This document shows, piece by piece, positions 1 to 9,983 of a stretch of DNA of 64,000 nucleotides. The position numbers and the translations under genes are program-made. The notes below the pieces were generated by a model. It did not search any database. It saw only the letters and a program-made list of their open reading frames with translations, and was not told where the DNA came from. Numbering within the stretch: the stretch's first letter is position 1; the number at the start of each line of letters is the position of its first letter. This stretch comes from Woeseiaceae bacterium (lineage in GTDB: Bacteria; Pseudomonadota; Gammaproteobacteria; Steroidobacterales; Woeseiaceae), in assembly GCA_021773135.1 (NCBI GenBank), contig JAJFKP010000055.1:62001-126000 (forward strand), read 5' to 3'.

Positions 1-1483
1 CGATAATCAACAGCGTGAGGACGACCACCGGTGAAAACCCTGCAGAAACATTAACGATGCCTTCCGCTATCAGGGTCGTACTGCCGGTTGACTGCATGGC
101 AGTCCCGATAGGAATCATCCCGGCCAACAGTACTATCACGGGCCATTCGACGGAATCATACATTTCCCGTACCGGCACAATATTGAGCATCACGTAGGCA
201 CCCGCAACACACCCCAGCGCAATAGGCAGGTATACGATACCGATGCTGGCCGCCAGTATGGCTGCGGCAAATATGGAAACTGCCCACCAGGCCTTGTTAC
301 GCTGAATCACGCGCTGGCCGCGATCGACCAGCGGTAGCAAACCCAGCCGGTTTACTACATCGCCAAGCCGGTCCTCAGCCCCAAGTAAAAGTAAAACATC
401 GCCTGCCCTGGTTTCGACCTTGCGTACGTGTTCCCTGAAGCGTCGGCCCTGTCGTGATATGCCAACCAGCGCGACGCGATACCGGTATAGCAGGCGGAAC
501 GACATGGCAGATCGCCCGGCAAGATCCGAAGATTCGGGAACGATGACCTCACTAAGAACAAGATCGTCTTTATGTAACACGCCCTCACCTGTGCCGACAT
601 ACTCCAGGCCGAGGCCACCAACGGCATCTTCAATGCTTTCAGGATCACCTTCCACGACAAGCAAATCGCCGGCAATGATTTCAACTCTGCGGGCAAGTCC
701 CGGCATCCGCTTGCCGCGTCGCACCAGTCCTATGATTTCGACATCGCTTTTTTCGGCCTGGCTATCGAGATCTCTCACATAGGAGCCGATCACGGTGGCG
801 CCTTCCGGCACCTTGAGCTCGGCGATGTAGTCAGCAAGCTCGAAAAGATCTTTGCCGGAATCGGCTTCCCGCCGCTCGGCAGGGAGTAGCCGCCAGCCGA
901 TGAAGGCGACATAGGCTACGCCAACAACCGCGCAGGTAAGGCCAACGGGAGCGAAATCAAACATCTTATACGGCGCGCCGAGCGCGCTATTGCGAAACTC
1001 GGCAATGACGATATTCGGCGGCGTTCCAATGAGCGTTATCATGCCGCCCAGGATCGACGCGAACGACAATGGCATCAACGACAGCGCAGGGCTCCGCCCG
1101 GCCTTGTTGGCCGCCTGAATATCCACAGGCATCAACAATGCGAGTGCGGCGACATTATTCATCATGGCCGACAGGACTGCCGCGAGTGACGACATGATGC
1201 TGACGTGGGCTGCCAGAGTTCTGCTGCCCGACACAACCACCCGCGCCAGAAGCTCGATCGCGCCGGAGTTCGACAGGCCACGACTCACGATCAGCACCAA
1301 CGCAATGATCACGACGGCAGGATGGCCGAAGCCTGAAAATGCCTCCGCCGTGGGCACAATGCCGGTGAGCACCCCGACAAGCAATGCACCGAAAGCAACG
1401 AGGTCGTAGCGCCATCGGCCCCAGATCAGGAATACGAAAACAAAAAAGAGCAGTGCAAATAGCGTAATTTGTTCGGGGGTCAA
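1..1483 (-). CDS. SLC13/DASS-type permease with two TrkA-C domains (3' end beyond window)
   Basis: Inner-membrane anion/dicarboxylate-type transporter. I translated it directly because the frame runs off the left edge. It opens with hydrophobic helices, an SLC13-like core (IGTPPNIVIAEF, a typical substrate/ion-site loop, and SAMMNNVAALALLMP), then two cytoplasmic RCK_C/TrkA-C modules at about residues 214-285 and 312-377, then further membrane helices (WWAVSIFAAAILAAS and onward). The only sensible start is TTG (MTPEQITLF), since an in-frame stop lies a few codons upstream and the next Met is far inside. About 494 codons are present. The substrate cannot be told; family members move sulfate, citrate or dicarboxylates. 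Confidence 0.85.
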   Translation of the reverse strand, partial: MTPEQITLFALLFFVFVFLIWGRWRYDLVAFGALLVGVLTGIVPTAEAFSGFGHPAVVIIALVLIVSRGLSNSGAIELLARVVVSGSRTLAAHVSIMSSLAAVLSAMMNNVAALALLMPVDIQAANKAGRSPALSLMPLSFASILGGMITLIGTPPNIVIAEFRNSALGAPYKMFDFAPVGLTCAVVGVAYVAFIGWRLLPAERREADSGKDLFELADYIAELKVPEGATVIGSYVRDLDSQAEKSDVEIIGLVRRGKRMPGLARRVEIIAGDLLVVEGDPESIEDAVGGLGLEYVGTGEGVLHKDDLVLSEVIVPESSDLAGRSAMSFRLLYRYRVALVGISRQGRRFREHVRKVETRAGDVLLLLGAEDRLGDVVNRLGLLPLVDRGQRVIQRNKAWWAVSIFAAAILAASIGIVYLPIALGCVAGAYVMLNIVPVREMYDSVEWPVIVLLAGMIPIGTAMQSTGSTTLIAEGIVNVSAGFSPVVVLTLLII

Positions 1484-1659
1484 TTCGGCTTGATTCCGTT
1501 TTTATTGATTGTTGCGGCCAGCTACAGTGTAACAACAATCGCGTGTCGACAACCTGTGCATTGACAGCACGCCCGGCGGCATCCAGCTGAATTTTCTCAA
1601 TGAATGTCTATCTCACTGTTGGCTTTCCGGCAGTCATGACGAAGCCGCAATTCCCAGGC

Positions 1660-2577
1660 TCAGTGCGAGCCAGCGGTCCGCGCGTTCAGTGACCAGTCAT
1701 AGTCTTCGTAAACAACCTCGAACGTGTCGGCAGCCAACAGTCGGGCGCGGCGATCATGCGGCGAAACGTCAAGGATATAATCCACAACGCCGCGGTCGGA
1801 TGGCAAGCCACGCCGTCGTAGGTCGTTCACGAAATCATTGCGATACCATTTGAAAATAGTGGAGAGGATGACCTGCCGATTTTCTTGATCGACGCGAACG
1901 TTGCGGGGGTCAGAAACAAATTCAACAGTCGCCTCGCGCAGCAGATTCTCCAAATCGTCTCCGGTCGGCAGCTCGGGACGGAGAACCGGGCAACTTTCGC
2001 TGGCACAGTTCAATACGAAATGCACACGCGGGTCCTTGAATGCCTTGAGGATTTTTTCATGTTCGAGCGCATACAGGCTGAGCGGTTTCGTGCCGAACAG
2101 GAATCGTTGCCGGTAGAAAAACCTGAGCCCGGTAACGGCCTCGATCGGCGCCTTCACATCGGTAACACTTTCCAGCGGCCAGTTCTCCAGTACACTGCGA
2201 ATAACGTAGGCGTTGTATGCGTAGAGCCAGTAGGCCAGTTCTTCCGCGCGCGCTGCGAAACGTTCCGGCGCATTCTCCGGACTAAATTCGGCAACTGCGG
2301 CAAGGTAGCCATCCAGGCTGGCGCGATCATTCTCGTTCTGGTGCCAACGCGCATATGCGACATTCCCTTCAGCATCGACATACTTGAGCAATAGTTGCTC
2401 GAAGCGTTCGTGCCTGAAGCCACCCGCGAGAAACTCTTCCGGAATGGCCGCATTGATGCTGATTAACTGCGGTCGATTCAGGTAAAGGAACGACGCCACC
2501 AGAATCACGACTAGCGCTGACCCGTAGAGAAACACTGTCAATATTTTATTCCGCGCCGGCATACACAAGGGATCCAA
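1660..2577 (-). CDS. DUF547 domain protein, membrane-anchored
   Basis: A single N-terminal hydrophobic segment (about residues 10-32) is followed by a periplasmic DUF547 domain, recognised by WLYAYNAYVIRSVL, the LYALEHEKIL block and VHFVLNCASESCPVLRPE. The conserved Cys/Ser/Cys segment is typical of the family, whose molecular function is unknown. An alternative start five codons in (MPARNKIL) is possible. It is divergent from the metallopeptidase gene, with only about 60 bp between the starts. Confidence 0.85.
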   Translation of the reverse strand: MDPLCMPARNKILTVFLYGSALVVILVASFLYLNRPQLISINAAIPEEFLAGGFRHERFEQLLLKYVDAEGNVAYARWHQNENDRASLDGYLAAVAEFSPENAPERFAARAEELAYWLYAYNAYVIRSVLENWPLESVTDVKAPIEAVTGLRFFYRQRFLFGTKPLSLYALEHEKILKAFKDPRVHFVLNCASESCPVLRPELPTGDDLENLLREATVEFVSDPRNVRVDQENRQVILSTIFKWYRNDFVNDLRRRGLPSDRGVVDYILDVSPHDRRARLLAADTFEVVYEDYDWSLNARTAGSH

Positions 2578-2636
2578 GAACGCTAACTTATACAGACCCT
2601 ATCCCTGCGCATTTTATTTCGCGTAAGATCCCGCGC

Positions 2637-3320
2637 ATGGGCTACCTGATCATTGCTTTGATTCTGCTGGGAATCGTTTTTCTTCCAGGCATCTGGGTGA
2701 AACGGGTTCTGCAACGCTACTCAATACCCGCAGACCGTTATTCCGGCACAGGATCTGAACTGGCACGCCACCTGCTCGACGCCAACGGGATGCAGTCCGT
2801 TGCCGTGGAGGAGACAGCGGAGGGAGATCACTATGACCCGTCAGCCAAAGCGGTACGACTTACACCGGACAAGTTTAATGGCCGATCGTTGACAGCGTTA
2901 ACGGTGGCCGCCCACGAAGTTGGGCACGCACTGCAGGACGAACAGGGCTACAAACCCCTCCGCTACCGCACCAACCTCATACGGGCAACGCAGAAGTTCG
3001 AAAAATTGGGCGCCGGCATCCTGATGATATCGCCATTTATCGGCGCAATTACGCGCGTCCCAGGCCTGGGAATTTTAATGTTCCTTGGCGGCCTGATGAC
3101 CCTGGGAACAGCAACGATCGTGCACATGGTAACGCTGCCCACCGAATTCGATGCGAGTTTTAATCGCGCACTGCCCATGCTGGACGAACACAAAATACTA
3201 ATGAAGTCTGATCGGAAACATGCTCGCAAGCTGCTGAAAGCCGCCGCTTTTACCTACGTTTCAGCGTCGCTGATGAGTCTACTTAATATTGCCCGGTGGT
3301 TCGCAATACTCAGACGCTAA
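2637..3320 (+). CDS. Membrane zinc metallopeptidase (YugP-like, peptidase_M family of pfam Zn_peptidase_2)
   Basis: The HEVGH zinc motif lies at residues 93-97 (AAHEVGHALQDEQGY), between an N-terminal hydrophobic segment and a C-terminal pair of hydrophobic segments near residues 122-155. Length (227 aa) and layout match the YugP-type family. The substrate is unknown; these proteins are thought to act on membrane proteins. It is convergent with the RND permease, with only 5 bp between the stops. Confidence 0.9.
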   Translation: MGYLIIALILLGIVFLPGIWVKRVLQRYSIPADRYSGTGSELARHLLDANGMQSVAVEETAEGDHYDPSAKAVRLTPDKFNGRSLTALTVAAHEVGHALQDEQGYKPLRYRTNLIRATQKFEKLGAGILMISPFIGAITRVPGLGILMFLGGLMTLGTATIVHMVTLPTEFDASFNRALPMLDEHKILMKSDRKHARKLLKAAAFTYVSASLMSLLNIARWFAILRR

Positions 3321-3325
3321 CGTTG

Positions 3326-6300
3326 CTAAGACGCATCCGCTGGCCTGTTCTCACCAACGGCATCCCGTCCGAGCAACAGGTTTTTTGCATCCGTCATCAG
3401 AACGCCGAAATCCTCCTGCAACAAGTAAAGAGACGGGATTAGAAATAGCGTAATAACGGTGGCGAAAACAATGCCAAAGCTCAGCGAAATCGCCATTGGA
3501 ATAACAAACTGCGCCTGCACACTCGTTTCCAGCATGATTGGCATGAGGCCCGCAGCGGTGGTCAGCGAGGTCAGTATTATTGGCCTGAATCGTTCGATGC
3601 CGGACTGAACAACCGCGTCCACTGCGGATACGCCTTCTTCGCGAGCTTTATTGATAAAGTCGATCAGAATCAGACTGTCGTTCACAACCACGCCCGCCAG
3701 GGCAATTAGCCCGAACAGCGAAAACATACTGATTGCCTTACCCATCATGATATGCCCAATTACCGCTCCAATGAGACCAAAAGGGATTACGGACATAATA
3801 ATTAACGGCTGCGAGTAAGAACGCAGCGGAATGGCAATCAATGCATAAATTAGAAACAGCGCTGCAATGGACGCGATCGACAGGTTGCGCACAAGCTCTG
3901 TCTCTTCGAGGCTGGCGCCTTCGAGACCATAATCGACGCCGGGATGCCTGGACAACAGGCCTGGAACGTAGTCCGCAGAAATCTGCTCAATAATTTCTCC
4001 CGGCTCAACCAGCTCCGGATCGATATCAGCTGAAACCGTCACCGAGCGCTTGCGATTTTGACGAGAGATACTCGAGTACCCCTCGCCGAAAGATACTTCT
4101 GCCGCGGAGTTAAACGGCACCTCGTCACCTGCCGGCGTTCGAATACGCATATTTTCGAGATCAGCGACAGATCGTCGCTCACTTAAAGGATAACGTACCA
4201 TCACTTTGAGCTCATTCTGTCCACGCTGTATGCGCTGCGCCTCTTCTCCGTAAAAAGCCTGCCGCACTTGTCGCCCCAGCGATGACATCGTCAGGCCAAG
4301 CGCCTCTGCCTCGGGTTTAATATCGAGTCGAATTTCCTGCCCGCCGGCACTTGATGAATTTAAAATATCAAAAACACCATTGTACTCGCCGAGCTTGTCT
4401 TCGAGTTCAGCCGCAGCATTTTCCAGCGATTTGTAGTTATTGCCGGAAAGTTTGAAACTCAAGGGAGCCCCACCGCCGATATTGTCGCCACCAGAAAATG
4501 ACAGATCCTTGATACCGGCAATCTCACCGACTTTGTCGCGCCACATACTGATAAGCTCATCGCCATTTATAGGTCGGTTCTCGCCGCGAAAGAGTTCGGC
4601 AAAAACGAGTCCGCCGGCATCACCGTCCGTGAAGACAATGAGGTGATCGATGGGTTCCTCTACGCCCGCATTTGCAGCCAGGTACTCGCTGTTGATGTCA
4701 AATGCTGCCTGTTCGATACGCGATAAAGCCGCGTCTCGAACTGTCGGCGCAGTGCCGTTCTGCATTTGCATACTGACCTGCACAAAGTCCCCTGGCACCT
4801 CCGGAAACAGAACTGTGCGAACAAGGCTGCTTTTCATTAATCCGATCGTGAGTATCAAGACTGCAGCGAAGATGACCAGCGTCAGTCCGCGATTGACCAG
4901 CGTCTTCTGCAGCGCCGGCACGTACCACTTGTGAATCAGCTTTTGCAGGCCATGCTGCACGTGGCGCTGAACCTTCTGAAAAAACCGCGGGATTTTCTGA
5001 AACGAGCCAATATCTCGCTGTGGATTGAACAGGTCGTCTTCATCGACCGGCTTGATATTTGCGTGCACCAGGTGCGCTGGGAGAATCAATTTTGACTCAA
5101 CCAGCGAAAACATCAGGCACAGTATGACAACAACCGACATCGCCTCGAAAAATGGTCCCACGATGCCTCCAACAAACAACATAGGAGCGAATGCAGCAAT
5201 TGTGGTCAACACACCAAATGTCGCTGGTACCGCGACTCGTTTTGCGCCGCGCACGACATTGTCGAGCGAGTGTCCGTCGGCGCTGATCTTGGTGTAGATA
5301 CTTTCACCGATAATGATTGCATCATCGACGACGATTCCCAATACCAGGATAAAGCCGAACAGGCTGATGACGTTGATCGACACCGGCCACGGCCCAAGTG
5401 GCATCAACCACATAGCGCCGAAGAATGTCACGGGAATTCCGACGATAACCCATGCTGCAACTTTCAGTCGCAAAAACAATGACAGGATAAGACACACGAG
5501 TAGCGCACCCTGCAACATGTTCTTGACCATCATGTCGAGCCGGTCCTGCAGGTAGATTGAGCGATCGACCCAGACCTCTATGGATACACCGTCGGGCAGA
5601 GTCTTTTTCTTTTTTGCGACGTATTCCTTGACTTCCGCAGCGGTTTTCAGTTCGTTCTGCTGACCAATCGCCATCACGCGCATCGATGCGGCTGCCTGCC
5701 CCCTATATCGAGCGTAGCCGTTGGTTTCTACAAACCCGTCCTGAATCGTCGCGATATCGCCCAGCGTCAAGCGCGTACCGTCCGGAAAGGTTCGCAGCAC
5801 CAGTTCGGCAAATTCCTGGCCCGTATAAACCTGCCCTTCTGTCCGCAGCAGGATGTCGCCACCCGCTGACTTTATCGACCCGCCGGGCATATCCACCGAC
5901 GATTCGCGGATGGCCTGGGAAATCTCACTCATTGTCAGACCGTATTGGCGCAGGACGTGTTCCGGCACCTCGATGCTTATTTCGTAATCCCGGTCACCGA
6001 GAATCTGGACCTGGTTGACGGAGGGAATACTCATCAGCTCATCGCGAATCTCAAGGCCAACTTCCTTCCTCGAATACTCGTCGAGTGGCCCGGTGATGGT
6101 AAGAAATACGACGTGAATAGGGACTTCCTGCTTGTAGATCACCGGCTTTTCGGTCAATCCGGGAAAGGTCGAAATCGCGTCGACTTTCGTTTTAACCTCG
6201 GTGAGAATCTCGTTGATATCCTCACCGGATCCCACCTCAGCCGTCACATTGCCGACCCCTTCAAAGGCCTCGGAATTTATTTCGACAATGCCGGGTATGT

Positions 6301-6544
6301 CCTGGATCGCCTCCTCAATCTTGATCACCACGCCCTCTTCTACTTCCTGAGGGGCTGCGCCGAGATACGGCACCCGAATCTGGATCCAGTTCAGTTCAAA
6401 GTCAGGCGTGGTTTGTTTACGGATCGTAAATGCGGATACCACGCCGAATGCAATGATCAAAAACATCAGGAGGTTCGCTGCCACGTGATTCCTGGCGAAC
6501 CATGCGATGATGCCCTTGCGAGGATCCGATCTTGAAGAACTCAT
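3326..6544 (-). CDS. RND-family efflux transporter permease (AcrB/MexF superfamily)
   Basis: A full-length 1072-aa RND pump with 12 predicted membrane helices and two large periplasmic loops. The N-terminus IIAWFARNHVAANLLM, the TM4 proton-relay motif VLGIVVDDAIIIGES near residue 405 and a second-half copy LAGVVVNDSLILIDF are visible. It resembles the COG0841 group close to proteobacterial multidrug and metabolite exporters. It is the second gene of an adaptor-permease operon (24 bp after the adaptor stop). No outer-membrane TolC partner is encoded here. Confidence 0.95.
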   Translation of the reverse strand: MSSSRSDPRKGIIAWFARNHVAANLLMFLIIAFGVVSAFTIRKQTTPDFELNWIQIRVPYLGAAPQEVEEGVVIKIEEAIQDIPGIVEINSEAFEGVGNVTAEVGSGEDINEILTEVKTKVDAISTFPGLTEKPVIYKQEVPIHVVFLTITGPLDEYSRKEVGLEIRDELMSIPSVNQVQILGDRDYEISIEVPEHVLRQYGLTMSEISQAIRESSVDMPGGSIKSAGGDILLRTEGQVYTGQEFAELVLRTFPDGTRLTLGDIATIQDGFVETNGYARYRGQAAASMRVMAIGQQNELKTAAEVKEYVAKKKKTLPDGVSIEVWVDRSIYLQDRLDMMVKNMLQGALLVCLILSLFLRLKVAAWVIVGIPVTFFGAMWLMPLGPWPVSINVISLFGFILVLGIVVDDAIIIGESIYTKISADGHSLDNVVRGAKRVAVPATFGVLTTIAAFAPMLFVGGIVGPFFEAMSVVVILCLMFSLVESKLILPAHLVHANIKPVDEDDLFNPQRDIGSFQKIPRFFQKVQRHVQHGLQKLIHKWYVPALQKTLVNRGLTLVIFAAVLILTIGLMKSSLVRTVLFPEVPGDFVQVSMQMQNGTAPTVRDAALSRIEQAAFDINSEYLAANAGVEEPIDHLIVFTDGDAGGLVFAELFRGENRPINGDELISMWRDKVGEIAGIKDLSFSGGDNIGGGAPLSFKLSGNNYKSLENAAAELEDKLGEYNGVFDILNSSSAGGQEIRLDIKPEAEALGLTMSSLGRQVRQAFYGEEAQRIQRGQNELKVMVRYPLSERRSVADLENMRIRTPAGDEVPFNSAAEVSFGEGYSSISRQNRKRSVTVSADIDPELVEPGEIIEQISADYVPGLLSRHPGVDYGLEGASLEETELVRNLSIASIAALFLIYALIAIPLRSYSQPLIIMSVIPFGLIGAVIGHIMMGKAISMFSLFGLIALAGVVVNDSLILIDFINKAREEGVSAVDAVVQSGIERFRPIILTSLTTAAGLMPIMLETSVQAQFVIPMAISLSFGIVFATVITLFLIPSLYLLQEDFGVLMTDAKNLLLGRDAVGENRPADAS

Positions 6545-6568
6545 TTGCTTGCGCTCCCGTCAGGCAGC

Positions 6569-7756
6569 TCAGGATTTATCCACATCCGCAACACTTTCCT
6601 GGCTGGCGTCGGTCGACCGAACGTCCTCCGGAATTTCGCTTACGCGAACCTTCATGCCGTTGAGTGGCGACTCAATGGTCGTCAGGCTGATGCGATCCCC
6701 CACTTTCGCGCCACTGCGCAAATAGGCGTAGTCTGCGTCCGAGCGCAGAATTTCCACGTCACGAATGTAAAGTCGATCCTCTGCATCCACAAACGACAGT
6801 TGACGATTGCCCCGCAGCGCAATTCGGGGAACCCGAGTGACGTTTATGGCAGTGGTACCGACGATGCTCGCGGCGACAAAGGTACCAACCGGCAACGGAT
6901 AATCTCCGCCATTCCCGGAACCAAGGTGGTATGGATCGACAATGCGGGCGACCGCGTACGTCACCCGGTTCTTTTCATCAACAACGCCCTCGGAGCGAAC
7001 AATCTGCGCCGGCCAGGAACGCGACTCTCCCTGCTGCACCGCACTCAGCTTCACGGCGGGACCGGCGCTGCTGCCCGAGTCCTGAATGTCGGTGGCATTC
7101 GGCAAATCAATGAAAGCCAAATCCTGATCCGTCAATGGCAAGCGGACCTCGGCGATATCTGTTGCAAACGTAACGCCAAGCGTAGTGCCCGGATTAACGT
7201 ATTGGCCGAGATCTGCCGACTTCGTCCGAACCATGCCGGCATAAGGCAAACTGATGATCGTCCGTTCCAGGTTCCTTTCCGCGTTGACAAGGTCTGCCTT
7301 CGCAGCCGCAAGGGCCGCAACTGCCGAGGCATATTCCGCCTCCGCGCGATATCCCTGGCTGCGCAATTTCTCGGCACCGTCAAACTCGATTTTTCGTTGG
7401 GCAAGCATTGCTTTCGCCCGGTCGACTGCAGCGGCGTAGTTGGACGGGTCTATCCGCAGCAGCTCTTCCCCGCGTCGAAAGACACCGCCGGCGACAAATT
7501 TAGGTGAGATGCTAACAATTGCGCCGGAGATTTCCGCACTTAGCGTGGTCTCGGTTCGCGGCTGAATGGTGCCCTGACTTGCGATGCGAAAGCTCGTGTC
7601 AGCGGCATCGAGTGTGATGACGTTCACCAGGGGGGCGACATCTGCGATGTCTTTGGACTCCGGTGGCGGCTTCATGGTGCTCAGCCCGAAGGCCGCCAAT
7701 ATCGCGCCTGCAAGTATTGAAACGATCAATAATGCGCGTTTTCCCTTACGGGTCAT
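6569..7756 (-). CDS. RND efflux periplasmic adaptor (HlyD/MFP family)
   Basis: Membrane-fusion protein of the downstream RND pump. It has an N-terminal membrane anchor (about residues 6-25), a lipoyl half-motif (ETTLSAEISGAIVSISP), an alpha-hairpin (about residues 100-150, rich in Ala/Glu/Lys), the second lipoyl half (IISLPYAGMVRTKSADLGQYV) and beta-barrel regions. The start is preceded by TAGGA. A perfect palindrome lies about 75 bp upstream and overlaps a likely promoter, so the operon is probably repressed by a dimeric regulator. Confidence 0.93.
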   Translation of the reverse strand: MTRKGKRALLIVSILAGAILAAFGLSTMKPPPESKDIADVAPLVNVITLDAADTSFRIASQGTIQPRTETTLSAEISGAIVSISPKFVAGGVFRRGEELLRIDPSNYAAAVDRAKAMLAQRKIEFDGAEKLRSQGYRAEAEYASAVAALAAAKADLVNAERNLERTIISLPYAGMVRTKSADLGQYVNPGTTLGVTFATDIAEVRLPLTDQDLAFIDLPNATDIQDSGSSAGPAVKLSAVQQGESRSWPAQIVRSEGVVDEKNRVTYAVARIVDPYHLGSGNGGDYPLPVGTFVAASIVGTTAINVTRVPRIALRGNRQLSFVDAEDRLYIRDVEILRSDADYAYLRSGAKVGDRISLTTIESPLNGMKVRVSEIPEDVRSTDASQESVADVDKS

Positions 7757-7830
7757 GATGTCCTACCGTTGGTGGCTATAGTATTCGGGTCGGCAGCTCG
7801 CGTATTAGTAAAGCCTGCTCACCTGACCTG

Positions 7831-7854
7831 GGTGTTATAGTTAACTATAACACC
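7831..7854. promoter_or_regulatory. Perfect 24-bp palindromic operator upstream of the RND operon
   Basis: The site has the form GGTG-N16-CACC and is fully self-complementary (inner arms TTATAGTT / AACTATAA). A TTGACT -35-like hexamer on the minus strand lies a few bp upstream, so a bound protein would cover the promoter. As I recall, GGTG-N16-CACC is the architecture of YtrA-subfamily GntR operators. A near-identical site occurs before the small exported protein gene near 23.6 kb. Confidence 0.7.
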
Positions 7855-7943
7855 AAATCAGTCAATACTATCCGCACTTTTTTCGAACCGTTTGGTGCGA
7901 CCGGGTTCAGTCAAGAGATGCTCAGAATTCGCTATTGGTTGCA

Positions 7944-8873
7944 TCAGAGCCGATTCCTCGCCAATTTCCGATTCGTCTGCAAGGCGTCGACACTGAACAA
8001 CAGCACAGCGCCCCAGATGCAGGCAAAACAAACGATATGCGCAGTCGTCAGCTGCTCGCCATAATAAACTCCTACCAGGAACTGCAACGTCGGCGCCAGG
8101 AATTGCATCATGCCAAGTGTCGCCAGCGGAAGGCGCTTGGCCGCAAGCGCGAAAAACAGCAATGGAATAACCGTTAGCGGACCGGCGAGGAGCAGTATCG
8201 ACGTCGTAGCGATGCCGCCCGCGCCGAAAACTGCCTGATCGTTGAACATCAGAAACAAGAGGTACACGGCGGCGGCAGGAAGCAGCAGGATTGTCTCTAC
8301 AAAGAGTCCCGGCATGGCCCTTATCGCCGCTTTCTTGCGGATGATGCCGTAGACCGTGAAGCTTGATCCAAGGAACAGGGCAATTGCCGGCAACTTGCCG
8401 CCGCTGACCGTCAAGACAATTACGCCGATTGCGGCCAGCCAGACCGCCAGGACCTGCTGGCGGCGCAGGTGTTCACCAAGGAGGAACACGCCTGCAACCG
8501 CGAACAGCAGTGGATTAATGTAGTAACCGAGACTTGCCTGGAAAATCTGCTCCTGCTGCACCGCCCAGATATAAACCAGCCAGTTGCCGGCGATCAGAAG
8601 CGAAGTCGCCACCATGTAGGCCATCGTTACAGGATGGGTAAACGCCCAGCGGACTTCAGGCCACTGTTTGCGTGCATAAATAATCAGGGCGCCAAACGGC
8701 ACCGCCCAGATGACGCGATGCGCCAGCAGTTCCAGGGCCGGAACGGTCTTGACGATTATGAAATAGACCGGCAGAAATCCCCAGACGAGATAAGCGACCA
8801 GCGCCGACAATATCCCCTCACGCCACTGGCGCTCAGGCGTCTCTTGCGCGGTGTCAGAGCCAGGTTGGGTCAC
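7944..8873 (-). CDS. rarD: EamA/DMT-family permease RarD
   Basis: Ten-helix drug/metabolite transporter. Typical RarD features are GILSALVAYLVWGFLPVYF at the N-terminus, HRVIWAVPFG, NWLVYIWAV, GYYINPLLFAVAGVFLLGE and the C-terminal LATLGMMQFLAPTLQFLVGV. I place the start at a GTG (MTQPGSDTAQET) 4 bp after the phosphatase stop, giving about 310 residues as usual for RarD. The longer frame would run well into the phosphatase gene. The substrate is not known for the family. Confidence 0.9.
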   Translation of the reverse strand: MTQPGSDTAQETPERQWREGILSALVAYLVWGFLPVYFIIVKTVPALELLAHRVIWAVPFGALIIYARKQWPEVRWAFTHPVTMAYMVATSLLIAGNWLVYIWAVQQEQIFQASLGYYINPLLFAVAGVFLLGEHLRRQQVLAVWLAAIGVIVLTVSGGKLPAIALFLGSSFTVYGIIRKKAAIRAMPGLFVETILLLPAAAVYLLFLMFNDQAVFGAGGIATTSILLLAGPLTVIPLLFFALAAKRLPLATLGMMQFLAPTLQFLVGVYYGEQLTTAHIVCFACIWGAVLLFSVDALQTNRKLARNRL

Positions 8874-8877
8874 GGGG

Positions 8878-9750
8878 TTACTGGCCGTCCCATGCGATAT
8901 AGGTCGCTGCTTGCTTGAGTAAGTGCCGGTTTTCACGCGTTGGCTGTGGTTCAGAATCGCCGAAAATTGCGCGCACCCAGTGACCATCGGTCGGGTTCGG
9001 CAACAGGATGAACTCGCGACCAAAATGATCGCGGTCGCGCTCCATCAGGCGCAATCGTTCTGCAATGTCTGTGACGTAGTAGTCGCGCTGATAGTCGTTG
9101 AGGTTATCCCCCAGCATGACAGCTATCTGAAATTTTGACCTTACCTCAGCGCGCGCCGGCGACTTGTCGGAAGAATCCCGGAACACATACAGGTGCTCGT
9201 CATCAGCGAAGGGAAATTCGAGGAATTCGAGTTGCTTCATCGCGTACTCATAGGTGCGTTCACCCTGGTCGCGGTTGGTTACATAGAAAACGTCAACATT
9301 CCGTGCTGAACAATAGTCGAAAAAATCCTTGGCACCCGGCGCAGCCGTGATCTGATTCTTTGGCAACCACTCATCCCAAATCGAGTCATCAAAAAAATCG
9401 AGTCCCTGGTTAATTAAATACCCCCAGTAACTTCGCGCATGCATGGCCGTATTGTCGAGGTCCGTGATTACCGCCAGCGGTTTGTCACCTGCCGCACGTT
9501 TATCAAGCGCGAGGTCAACGCGCAATCGCGCCAGGTTGTAAGCCTGATGACACAGTGCAAAGTATTCCGCAGCAGTCTGTTTCCACGCCGCAGCCCATAA
9601 CAGGCTATTACGCAAATCTTCGTCGCCGCTTTCCGCACGTTTCCCGTTTTGGGCGGCACATGCGGTTGCCGTCGCTCCACCGGCTAACAGTAGCCCTAAA
9701 ACCCGTCGTCTCTCGCTGTCTGCCTGAACGCTTTTCTCTGGTTTGCTCAT
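8878..9750 (-). CDS. HAD-family acid phosphatase (class B / e(P4)-like), exported lipoprotein
   Basis: The DLDNT nucleophile motif is at residues 97-101 and VMLGDNLNDY provides the C-terminal HAD aspartates, as in HAD subfamily IIIB acid phosphatases/5'-nucleotidases. The N-terminus carries consecutive arginines (ERRRVLGLLLAGG) followed by a lipobox ending at Cys31, suggesting a Tat- or Sec-exported lipoprotein. The likely role is release of phosphate from nucleotides or NAD-type cofactors outside the cytoplasm. It forms an operon with rarD. Confidence 0.9.
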   Translation of the reverse strand: MSKPEKSVQADSERRRVLGLLLAGGATATACAAQNGKRAESGDEDLRNSLLWAAAWKQTAAEYFALCHQAYNLARLRVDLALDKRAAGDKPLAVITDLDNTAMHARSYWGYLINQGLDFFDDSIWDEWLPKNQITAAPGAKDFFDYCSARNVDVFYVTNRDQGERTYEYAMKQLEFLEFPFADDEHLYVFRDSSDKSPARAEVRSKFQIAVMLGDNLNDYQRDYYVTDIAERLRLMERDRDHFGREFILLPNPTDGHWVRAIFGDSEPQPTRENRHLLKQAATYIAWDGQ

Positions 9751-9983
9751 CGAATTCCCATTGGTTCACACCAGCCTGATTGCATTAAGTCAACATCAGC
9801 CGGAAAGGCTACTCGCTTCAAGAAGCGGAGTCGAAAGGTTTCTGGCTTGCCTCCAGCGTGTTTGGTGTCCTGTCGATAGTCGCGATTGAACATCTTCTCT
9901 GCAGCCAATTGGCGACAGTGTCAGTCAGAATCGCAACGCGGTATTATTTCCACATTCAAGCGAATCTCGCGAAAGGATGAAAC

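Noticed and set aside
6545-7507. 320-codon frame antisense to the RND adaptor
   Set aside because: No family features, no ribosome site; complement of a clear HlyD gene in GC-biased codons.
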